Positions 1 to 5,972 of a DNA stretch of 6,152 nt are shown one piece after another. Made by a program: the position numbers and the translations under genes. The notes under the pieces were generated by a model. The model made no database searches. It was given only the letters and a program-made list of their open reading frames with translations, and was not told the DNA's origin. This DNA is from Rhodoferax sp. (lineage in GTDB: Bacteria > Pseudomonadota > Gammaproteobacteria > Burkholderiales > Burkholderiaceae_C): assembly GCA_030683195.1 (NCBI GenBank), contig JAUXQA010000362.1:1-6152 (forward strand). Reading direction: 5' to 3'. Every line of letters begins with the position of its first letter. Within the stretch, counting starts at the first letter, position 1.

Positions 1-93
1 GCCATTTGCGCGTTTTTGTGCAGCCAGCAAGCGGGTTACATCAATGGCCAAAACGTGTTGGCTGATGGCGGGGCTTTTCCCGGCACGTTTTGA
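1..93 (+). CDS. Short-chain dehydrogenase/reductase (SDR), C-terminal fragment
   Basis: The window opens inside a gene. Frame 1 gives 30 codons ending at TGA 91-93, and the end reads ...YINGQNVLADGGAFPGTF. The pattern I-N/T-G-Q-N-x-x-x-D-G-G near the C-terminus is the hallmark of classical SDR oxidoreductases, where this segment closes over the Rossmann-fold active site. The catalytic Ser-Tyr-Lys and the N-terminal glycine-rich cofactor motif lie outside the window, so substrate and cofactor cannot be named. The Bug-family binding protein follows on the same strand after 44 bases, so the two may share a transcript, which would suggest a catabolic role. Family is fairly certain; function is open. 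Confidence 0.8.
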   Translation, partial: AICAFLCSQQAGYINGQNVLADGGAFPGTF

Positions 94-127
94 TCACCTT
101 GAGTCAACGTTTCCTTCTTGAAAAATT

Positions 128-131
128 GGAG
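128..131 (+). promoter_or_regulatory. Ribosome binding site of the Bug-family gene
   Basis: GGAG lies 6 bases before ATG 138. It decides the start: an in-frame TTG at 90 would add 16 residues (MITLSQRF...) ahead of a normal signal peptide and would overlap the SDR stop codon, whereas ATG 138 has this Shine-Dalgarno and puts the signal peptide at the N-terminus. Confidence 0.7.
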
Positions 132-137
132 TTTCAC

Positions 138-1124
138 ATGAGCTTATTTCCTCTGAATCGCTTGTCTCGCGCCTTTCGTGCCACCTTGGCGGTGGGTGCC
201 CTTTTAGTCGGTGGACTGGCGCAGGCCCAAAGTGGCACGGTCAAGCTGATGGTTGGCTTTCCACCAGGCGGCGGCACGGACGCCATTGCTCGCGTGCTGG
301 CCGAGAAGCTCAAGGACCAGTTGGGCACCACAGTGGTGGTCGAAAACCGCGCCGGTGCAGGCGGGCAGATTGCGGCGCAAGCCCTCAAGGCGGCGCCAGC
401 CGATGGCAGCACTTTTTTCCTGTCGCATGACCACACTATTTCAATCTTGCCGCTGGTTGTGAAAAACCCGGGTTTCGAGCCTGCCAAAGACTTTGTGGCG
501 GTGGCCGGCTTTGCCACGTTTGTGAATGCGCTGGCCGTGTCGGGTGGTACGCCGGCCAAGTCGATGGACGAGTACGTGGCCTGGGTGCGCAGCCAGGGTG
601 CTGGCAAAGGCACGGTGGGGGTGCCGGCCCCGGCCTCGGTGCCCGAATTTCTGGTGAAGGTGATTGGTCAAAAGTACGGGCTGGACCTGCAATCTGCACC
701 TTACCGTGGCAGCGCCCCCATGATGGCCGACATGCTGGGCAACCAGATCAACGCCGGTGTGGCCTCCGTACCCGACTTTATCGAGAACCAAAAAGCCGGA
801 AAAATCAGGGTGGTGGCCGTACTGGGTGGCACACGCCAAGCGGCCCTGCCGGGTGTACCGACTTTGGCCGAGTTGGGCCTGGCGGGTTTTGAAGATGTGC
901 CTTACTACGGCATTTTCGCGCCAGCCGGCACGCCCAAGGCCGTCATCGACCGTTTTTCGGACGCGCTCGCCAAGGTGATTACGCAGCCTGATGTGCATGA
1001 GCGCCTGTCCGCCATGGGGCTCACCGTGGGCCACATGACCTCACAACAACTCGCTACCCGGGAGCAGGCTTACGCCAAAACCTGGGCCCGCATCATCAAG
1101 GCCAGCGGTTTTCAAGCGCAGTAA
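138..1124 (+). CDS. Bug-family (TTT-type) periplasmic solute-binding protein
   Basis: This 328-residue protein matches the tripartite tricarboxylate transporter receptor (Bug/TctC) family in length and motifs. Residues 1-30 form a Sec signal peptide: basic n-region (R8, R11, R14), hydrophobic core LAVGALLVGG, likely cleavage after LAQA. The mature protein starts with the family block KLMVGFPPGGGTDAIAR (36-52), then VVVENRAGAGGQIAA (66-80), YRGSAPMMADMLGNQI (189-204), PGVPTLAELGL (238-248) and APAGTP (261-266), all expected in the two-lobed Bug fold that binds small carboxylates or related polar ligands in the periplasm. No TctA/TctB membrane genes are in the window, which is usual: Burkholderiales carry many Bug genes apart from permeases. 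The SDR gene lies just upstream on the same strand. The ligand cannot be told from sequence; an SHDHT run (96-100) replaces any obvious indicator. Family call is very secure. Confidence 0.93.
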   Translation: MSLFPLNRLSRAFRATLAVGALLVGGLAQAQSGTVKLMVGFPPGGGTDAIARVLAEKLKDQLGTTVVVENRAGAGGQIAAQALKAAPADGSTFFLSHDHTISILPLVVKNPGFEPAKDFVAVAGFATFVNALAVSGGTPAKSMDEYVAWVRSQGAGKGTVGVPAPASVPEFLVKVIGQKYGLDLQSAPYRGSAPMMADMLGNQINAGVASVPDFIENQKAGKIRVVAVLGGTRQAALPGVPTLAELGLAGFEDVPYYGIFAPAGTPKAVIDRFSDALAKVITQPDVHERLSAMGLTVGHMTSQQLATREQAYAKTWARIIKASGFQAQ

Positions 1125-1147
1125 ATCTCAAGGAGTAGCGCCAGGTC

Positions 1148-1161
1148 CCCCAGCGCTGGGG
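1148..1161. terminator. Palindrome in convergent gap, possible weak bidirectional terminator
   Basis: CCCCAGCGCTGGGG is a perfect 14-base palindrome that lies between the stop of the Bug gene (1124) and the stop of the convergent EamA gene (1167). It can fold as a 5 bp G/C-rich stem with a 4-base loop in either transcript. On the + strand it is followed only by CTTGGTTAT, and on the - strand by no T-run, so it is not a textbook intrinsic terminator. Its location between two converging genes is the main support. Confidence 0.4.
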
Positions 1162-1166
1162 CTTGG

Positions 1167-2069
1167 TTATCGGCGCGACGACACCACAATGCCGCTCACA
1201 ATCAGGCCAAAGGCCAGCACGTGAAACAGGCGGGGTGCCTCGCCCAAAAAGGCAGTTGAGAGCAGGGCGGTGAACAGCGGCGTCAGGTTCGAGAAAAAGC
1301 CGGCTGCCGCCGGGCCTGCCCGGCCCACCCCGGCACCCCAAGCGCGGTAAGCCAACACCGCAGGCCCCACGGCAATGAAGGCCAAAGCGGCCACCAGCGG
1401 CCAGCCCCACTGAATATGGCCTCGGCCAAGCACCCACTCGCCACTGGCAAACAGGCTTGACCACACCAGCCCGAAGGCCACTTGCGCCAGCAAAAAAGCC
1501 GACCAGTCGGCCCGGATGGACGCAGGCTCCGTGGTGGGGCGCGACAGCATCCAGCTGTAATAGGCCCACGCGGCAGAGGCCATCAAAATGTACACATCGC
1601 CTGGCACCAGCCGCACTTGCAGCAGCAATTCGATTTGTCCCCGGCACAGCACCACCAGTACGCCCGTGACCGACAGTGCCGCTCCCAGCCACTGGCGGGG
1701 CGAGATCTGGGCTCCAAAAAAGAAGCGACCAATCAGCAGCATCCAGACCGGCATGCTGGAGCCCACCAAGGTGACGTTGAGCGGGGTCGAGGTGTTGAGC
1801 GCCAGGTACAGCAAGGCGTTGTAGCCTCCCACGCTGAGCAGCCCCAGCATCGAAAAACGCCGCCAACTCGCCCACATCAGGCTATTCCGCTTGAGCACGG
1901 CACCGGCCACCGGCAGCAGCAGGGCAAAGGCCAGCGTCCAGCGCAGCAGGTTCAGGGTCATGGGCGAGACCAGCTCGCTGGCCAGTCGGCCCACCACGGC
2001 ATTGCCCGCCCACAGCAGGGGCGGCAGGGTCAGCAGCAGGGCGGCCGTGGGGGTTAGTCTTTGGGTCAT
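1167..2069 (-). CDS. EamA/DMT-family membrane transporter
   Basis: This 300-residue, very hydrophobic protein has two tandem EamA halves, about residues 10-142 and 157-297, giving roughly ten transmembrane helices, the normal size and layout of drug/metabolite-superfamily carriers in the inner membrane. Family features are LPPLLWAGNAVVGR (15-28), LLRWTLAFALLLP (41-53), ALNTSTPLNVTLVGSSMPVWMLLI (90-113, end of half 1) and NLTPLFTALLSTAFLGEAPR (261-280, end of half 2). DMT carriers export or take up small metabolites such as amino acids; the substrate here is unknown. The start at ATG 2069 was chosen because an upstream in-frame ATG (2168) would add 33 non-hydrophobic residues lying inside the GGDEF/EAL gene. 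Only 10 bases separate the upstream stop (2080-2082) from this start, and there is no clear Shine-Dalgarno, so translation is probably coupled to the GGDEF/EAL gene. Confidence 0.9.
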   Translation of the reverse strand: MTQRLTPTAALLLTLPPLLWAGNAVVGRLASELVSPMTLNLLRWTLAFALLLPVAGAVLKRNSLMWASWRRFSMLGLLSVGGYNALLYLALNTSTPLNVTLVGSSMPVWMLLIGRFFFGAQISPRQWLGAALSVTGVLVVLCRGQIELLLQVRLVPGDVYILMASAAWAYYSWMLSRPTTEPASIRADWSAFLLAQVAFGLVWSSLFASGEWVLGRGHIQWGWPLVAALAFIAVGPAVLAYRAWGAGVGRAGPAAAGFFSNLTPLFTALLSTAFLGEAPRLFHVLAFGLIVSGIVVSSRR

Positions 2070-2079
2070 GCCATGTTCA

Positions 2080-4728
2080 TCAAGTCGTTGGAGTGCCCAG
2101 CAGCGCCTCAAACCCGGCCAGCGGGGTGGGCTTGCCGAACAGGTAGCCCTGGTACAGGTAGCAGCCATGTCGGGCGAGGAACTCGTGCTGCGCGGGCGTC
2201 TCCACGCCTTCGGCGATCACTTCAAGGGCCAGATTGCGGGCCATGCCGATGATGGTTTGCACAATGACGCCGTCAGAGTGCTGGATGCCGATGTTGCGAA
2301 CAAACGACTGGTCAATCTTGAGCTGGTCCATCGGCAGGCGGGTCAGGTAAGCCAGCGAGGAGTAGCCGGTGCCAAAGTCATCCATGGAGAAGCGCACGCC
2401 TGTGGTCTTGAGTTCGGTCATCTTGGCAATGGTGTCGTCCATGTTGTCCAACACCACCGATTCAGTGAGTTCGAGCTTGAGCAGTTGAGCGTTGATCCCC
2501 GTCTCCCTGATGACCTCCGCCACCTGGGTGGCAAACGTGTGCTGGCGAAACTGGCGCGCACTCACGTTCACTGACAGATGGAGGTCGCGGGTTGAGATGT
2601 CTTGCTGCCACAGAGCGAGTTGCTGGCAGGCGGTGCGAAGCACCCAGTAGCCAATGGAGATGATCAGGTCGCTCTCCTCGGCCAGTGGAATGAATTCCAG
2701 GGGCGGCACCAGGCCACGCACCGGGTGGTGCCATCGAATCAGGACTTCGGCCCCCACCACGCCGCCCTGGCGTTCAAACTGGGGCTGGTAGTACAGGGCA
2801 AACTGCCCCTGGGTCAGGGCCGCCCTCAGGTCTTGCTCCAGTTGCACGCGCGCGCTGATCGTGGCTTGCATCTGTGGATCGAAAAAGCACATCGCATTGC
2901 GCCCACTGTCCTTGACCTCATACATGGCAATGTCGGCCTGCTTGAGCAATTCTGCCGGGGGCTGTTGGGTGCCAAGAAACAGAGTGGCCCCAATGCTTGG
3001 CGTGCTCTGGTAGGTGAAGGTTGTCAGCTGGTAAGTCTCATTCAGCCGCGCCAGAATTTTTTCGGCGATGCGCCTCGCTAGGGCCACGGACTCCAGACTG
3101 TGGATCGACAAATCCAGCAGCATCACCACAAATTCGTCGCCCCCCAGGCGGGCCACTGTGTCTTCGCTGCGAACGCAGGCTTGCAGGCGCTGCCCGACCT
3201 GTTGCAGCAGCAGGTCACCCAGGTCGTGGCCCAAGGTGTCATTCAGCGTCTTGAAGTGGTCCAGGTCGAGAAACAGCAGCGCGCCGTGCAGGCCACTGCG
3301 GCTGCTGGCGGCCATGGCCTGCTGCAAACGGTCCATGAGCAGGCGCCGGTTGGGCAGGTGGGTCAGGGCGTCGTAAAAAGCCAGTTGCTCGATTTCAGCG
3401 CTCGCCTGGCGCAATTCTGTGACATCCTCGTAGGCAATCACCAAGCCGCCGTCAGGCGTGCGGCGTTCGGTGATCTGGATGAAGCGTCCATCGGGTTGAA
3501 TCTGTTCATGCGGCGCATGCGGGTTGAGCTGCTGGGCCAGGCGTTCTGCAACCCATCGTTGGCGTTCGGAGTCGGTACCGTGGGCTATATGCACAGTGGC
3601 CGCCTGCATCAGCACTTCACCGAAGGGCATCAGGGGCACGAGTTTGTCTGCAGACTGGGGAAAAATTTCTTCGAAGCGACGGTTCCAGTTCACCACCTGG
3701 TTGTCTGCGTTGAGCAGCACAAAGCCGCTGACCATCGAGCTCAAGGCCTGGTCCAGCGTGGCCTTGGAGCGCGCGATGTCGCGGCGTGCGCCAGCCAGGC
3801 GATTCACGTACCACACAGCAAACCCACCCGCGCCCAGAATCATCAGGGCAAAAATCAATGCGGCGCCAACAATAAATTGGCGTTGAACATGCCAGTTTTC
3901 CAGGGCCGCATAGACCGGAATACTGGCCGTGATCAACACGTCACGGTACAACAGGGGGCGAGTGACCACCAGTGCCTCAGTGCCCGAAATGCGGGCCGGC
4001 ATGCGTTGTGCGCCGGCGCTGGGTAACCCGGACAAGGTGGTTTTAAGCTCTTGGCCTGACAACTGGGCGGAGGGTGGCGCGCTGGCCAGCAACCCCCCGT
4101 TGCTGCGTTCCAGCGTCACTTCCAGGCCCGTGATGTCCACGCCCTGGATCAACAAGTCCGTCAGGAAGGGCACCTGGACCTCGGCTACTGCCACCACCCG
4201 GGATTTGTCAGCCAACTTGATGTGGCGGGCAAGGTACAGCACCCGTTCTGCGCTTGCAAAACTCACTACGGGTGCGCTGACTCTCAAGGTCGATACGGGT
4301 TGTGCCAGCACATCATCCACAAAGCCCGGTGGGAGGCTGAGCGCCAGAGCCGCGCCGCTGGCATCAGACGAAGCCATTATTTGCCCCCGCGAATTCACCA
4401 GGGCTACAAAGCGGACGATCAAGCTTTGTTGAACAGCGCCTTGCATCAATCGACTGGCACTGGGCGCAGCAATCCAGTCAGGTTGCGAGCTCGACAGCGA
4501 CAGCAGATCATCCATGCTGGCCAGCAGCATGTCGACCCCCAGAAGATTGCGGTTGAGTGACGCCTCTGCGCCACCGATGAAGCGCAAGGCCTGCGCCTCG
4601 CTATTGGTCAGGTCACTTTGCCTTGCAGCCCAAAGCAGAGCCGCTGTCGCCAATGCCAGCATCAGCAAAAACAAGCCCACCACGCCATAGATTGAGACGG
4701 TGACCCGGCTCAGCTTGAACCACTTCAT
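2080..4728 (-). CDS. Membrane-bound Cache-like/PAS/GGDEF/EAL c-di-GMP synthase-phosphodiesterase
   Basis: The 882-residue protein has, in order: TM1 about 11-35; an extracytoplasmic region about 36-284 that looks like a Cache/PDC-type sensor (for example FVALVNSRGQIMASS at 107-121); TM2 about 285-308; a cytoplasmic PAS domain about 325-440 (LDQALSSMVSGFVLLN at 325-340, NWNRRFEEIFP at 347-357); GGDEF about 450-615; EAL about 625-870. The diguanylate cyclase part has DALTHLPNR (453-461), LDLDHFK (487-493), intact GGDEF (529-533; bases 3130-3144) and an RxxD product-inhibition site (R520, D523) exactly five residues upstream. The phosphodiesterase part has E661 in an EVL version of EAL (bases 2740-2748), N721, ELTES (753-757), DDFGTG (783-788), K804, AEGVET (839-844) and Q860, the expected metal and catalytic set. 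Both activities are therefore possible; many such proteins show only one in vivo. ATG 4728 overlaps the upstream stop as ATGA and has no good Shine-Dalgarno; an in-frame upstream ATG (4791) would add 21 residues before the membrane anchor. Confidence 0.93.
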   Translation of the reverse strand: MKWFKLSRVTVSIYGVVGLFLLMLALATAALLWAARQSDLTNSEAQALRFIGGAEASLNRNLLGVDMLLASMDDLLSLSSSQPDWIAAPSASRLMQGAVQQSLIVRFVALVNSRGQIMASSDASGAALALSLPPGFVDDVLAQPVSTLRVSAPVVSFASAERVLYLARHIKLADKSRVVAVAEVQVPFLTDLLIQGVDITGLEVTLERSNGGLLASAPPSAQLSGQELKTTLSGLPSAGAQRMPARISGTEALVVTRPLLYRDVLITASIPVYAALENWHVQRQFIVGAALIFALMILGAGGFAVWYVNRLAGARRDIARSKATLDQALSSMVSGFVLLNADNQVVNWNRRFEEIFPQSADKLVPLMPFGEVLMQAATVHIAHGTDSERQRWVAERLAQQLNPHAPHEQIQPDGRFIQITERRTPDGGLVIAYEDVTELRQASAEIEQLAFYDALTHLPNRRLLMDRLQQAMAASSRSGLHGALLFLDLDHFKTLNDTLGHDLGDLLLQQVGQRLQACVRSEDTVARLGGDEFVVMLLDLSIHSLESVALARRIAEKILARLNETYQLTTFTYQSTPSIGATLFLGTQQPPAELLKQADIAMYEVKDSGRNAMCFFDPQMQATISARVQLEQDLRAALTQGQFALYYQPQFERQGGVVGAEVLIRWHHPVRGLVPPLEFIPLAEESDLIISIGYWVLRTACQQLALWQQDISTRDLHLSVNVSARQFRQHTFATQVAEVIRETGINAQLLKLELTESVVLDNMDDTIAKMTELKTTGVRFSMDDFGTGYSSLAYLTRLPMDQLKIDQSFVRNIGIQHSDGVIVQTIIGMARNLALEVIAEGVETPAQHEFLARHGCYLYQGYLFGKPTPLAGFEALLGTPTT

Positions 4729-5825
4729 TGCGCACGCGGTGCCATGATCCCGCGCACCGGGCCGATGGTCTGGTTCCAGACCTCGTTGCAACGAGGGCTG
4801 CAGCGTTGCAACCAGTTTGTCAGCACCGTTGACTTGAACAGCTCCTGGCGTTGACGCTCGTCTTGCGCTGAAACCGCGACTTCAACCATGCGACCTTTGC
4901 GCCCCTTGCTGCAGCTGGCAGCGCCCGTGTTGCAGGCCAGACCTTCCTGGGTTTCCCGTTCGCTCTCCATCCAGATGGCTGCTTCCAGTTTGGGGAGTTC
5001 ACGGCTCAAGAGGGCCCGCAGATCAGGTGGCAGGTCAGCCCAGACACCGACATGGGCACCAAAAACGGCCAGACCCCAGGTCACCGGCAGGGCGTGCACA
5101 TGGGTGGTCAGTTCATGCAGTCCCAGCGTGTTGCCCGACATGCTGCCGGTGATGGCGCACTCGGTGTTGCCCGTGGACAGGCTGCTCATGAGGCCGGCCA
5201 AGCTGGTCAGCACTGGCACGGCTCCCAGAGCGCCCAGAAAGTCAGACTGTGAGGCCGACGAGACGCGCACGCGCCGTCCTGACAAATCCGCCAGGCTTGT
5301 CATCGGTTTTTTGCAAAACACCATTTGGGCCGGGTACACATAGATGGCCAGCGTCTCGACCCCGTGGCGCTCGCGCAGAGACTTTTCAAGGTAGGGGCGA
5401 AAGGCCGCCAGCGTCTTTTTAAGGCTGCCCATGTCCGGACTGAGACCTGCCAGGTCGGGCGCGCTGTACTCCGGGTATTTGGCCGAGAGTGAGCTCAAAA
5501 GGGTGGTCCCAAAAGGCACCACACCCAGTTGAATCATGCGCAGTATGTCACCACCCGGCACGCCGGCCTGATCAAAGGGGACGATGTCAGCACTGTACTT
5601 GCCGCCGCTGAGCCGGGACAGCTCGCGGGCCCAAAACGGTTCTTCGTTGCGGGTGTACTGGTTCAGGGCGGCGAGCCCGCCAACAATTCGCAGCTTGGTC
5701 AAAGGGGCTGGCTGCGTTTGGGCCATGACGCCCGTCGCTGCGCAACACAGCAAAAGCAGGGCGCAACACAGGCGCCGCATCAATGAAATACGGGGGGTGA
5801 TAAGCAACTGGGGCACTTGTGACAT
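4725..5825 (-). CDS. DctP-family (TRAP-type) periplasmic solute-binding protein
   Basis: The 366-residue product is a TRAP-family receptor. A signal peptide spans about residues 16-35 (MRRLCCALLLL... ending VMA|Q). Mature features of the DctP fold are FWARELSRLSGGKYSADIVP (64-83), GGDILRMIQLGVVPFGT (91-107), and GRRVRVSSASQSDFLGALGA (183-202), where R187 aligns with the arginine that usually binds the ligand carboxylate, then LSTGNTECAITGSMS (216-230), the usual x-G-x-x-D/E region. The C-terminal part has cysteine pairs C298/C305 and C342/C346. No DctQ or DctM genes are in the window; the next gene, overlapping by 4 bases, is the membrane GGDEF/EAL protein, so a role as ligand-sensing partner is inferred rather than classical uptake. 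The start is uncertain: ATG 5825 gives a 15-residue n-region extension, ATG 5780 gives a compact signal peptide (351 residues), and neither has a good Shine-Dalgarno. Confidence 0.87.
   Translation of the reverse strand: MSQVPQLLITPRISLMRRLCCALLLLCCAATGVMAQTQPAPLTKLRIVGGLAALNQYTRNEEPFWARELSRLSGGKYSADIVPFDQAGVPGGDILRMIQLGVVPFGTTLLSSLSAKYPEYSAPDLAGLSPDMGSLKKTLAAFRPYLEKSLRERHGVETLAIYVYPAQMVFCKKPMTSLADLSGRRVRVSSASQSDFLGALGAVPVLTSLAGLMSSLSTGNTECAITGSMSGNTLGLHELTTHVHALPVTWGLAVFGAHVGVWADLPPDLRALLSRELPKLEAAIWMESERETQEGLACNTGAASCSKGRKGRMVEVAVSAQDERQRQELFKSTVLTNWLQRCSPRCNEVWNQTIGPVRGIMAPRAQ
4770..4815 (-). promoter_or_regulatory. Nested palindrome with repeated GTTGCAAC, possible operator or mRNA hairpin
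   Basis: Inside the end of the DctP-family gene, CCTCGTTGCAACGAGG (4781-4796) is a perfect 16-base palindrome. Its core GTTGCAAC (4785-4792) recurs at 4805-4812, exactly 20 bases away. An outer pair, CTGGTT (4770-4775) and AACCAG (4810-4815), encloses both. The repeated core is read in different codon frames at the two sites, so it is not a protein repeat. It lies 42-87 bases upstream of the GGDEF/EAL start. Whether it is bound by a regulator, folds in mRNA, or is chance cannot be told from sequence alone. Confidence 0.35.
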
Positions 5826-5833
5826 GGCGTGGT

Positions 5834-5846
5834 TGCCATTTTGGCA
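5834..5846. promoter_or_regulatory. Short inverted repeat of T-N11-A form just upstream of the DctP-family gene
   Basis: TGCCATTTTGGCA is a perfect 5 bp inverted repeat with a 3-base centre and has the T-N11-A outline of LysR-type regulator sites. It lies 9-21 bases upstream of ATG 5825, so it would overlap the leader or promoter of the operon. Such short symmetries occur often by chance and no regulator gene is in the window. Confidence 0.15.
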
Positions 5847-5959
5847 GATTGCCGTGGTGCCTTGCCCGCCAAAGCATGAGGGTTTGTACGGTCGTGTGGC
5901 TTTGTCATGCCGACCACACAGCTGCGGGTTTCATGGCAACATGCCCACCACCCAAAACC

Positions 5960-5965
5960 AAGGAG
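5960..5965 (+). promoter_or_regulatory. Ribosome binding site of the quinone oxidoreductase gene
   Basis: AAGGAG, a near-consensus Shine-Dalgarno, ends 7 bases before ATG 5973 and fixes that codon as the start. Confidence 0.8.
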
Positions 5966-5972
5966 ATCCCTT

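Larger units (their letters stand above)
5826..5972. other. Divergent intergenic region, presumed to hold promoters for both flanking transcripts
   Basis: This 147-base spacer separates the DctP/GGDEF-EAL/EamA cluster (leftward) from the quinone oxidoreductase gene (rightward), so both promoters should lie here. I found no convincing -35/-10 pair on either strand. Visible symmetry: TGCCA-TTT-TGGCA (5834-5846), GTTGCCAT (5832-5839) matched by its reverse complement ATGGCAAC (5933-5940), and GTGTGG (5894-5899) matched by CCACAC (5914-5919). No long ORF here looks like a real gene. Confidence 0.5.

Noticed and set aside
90..137. TTG at 90 as start of the Bug-family gene
   Set aside because: It would overlap the SDR stop and put 16 extra residues ahead of a normal signal peptide, while ATG 138 has a good Shine-Dalgarno.
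1096..1875. - strand open frame of 259 codons in another frame of the EamA gene
   Set aside because: It overlaps the EamA gene on the same strand out of frame, and the EamA frame has clear family motifs and membrane segments while this one does not.
1891..2574. + strand open frame of 227 codons spanning the EamA/GGDEF-EAL junction
   Set aside because: It is antisense to two well-supported genes, has no recognisable motif and no ribosome binding site that I could see.
3100..4026. Long + strand open frame (308 codons) opposite the GGDEF/EAL gene
   Set aside because: It lies wholly antisense to the PAS/GGDEF coding region, its product is rich in Gln/His/Val with no recognisable domain, and it is the expected shadow of a GC-rich gene.
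5018..5825. Lipoprotein signal in the DctP-family protein (cysteines at residues 20-21 and 27-28)
   Set aside because: The residues before these cysteines (LLL, RRL) do not fit a lipobox, which needs a small residue just before Cys; an ordinary signal peptidase I site after VMA fits better.
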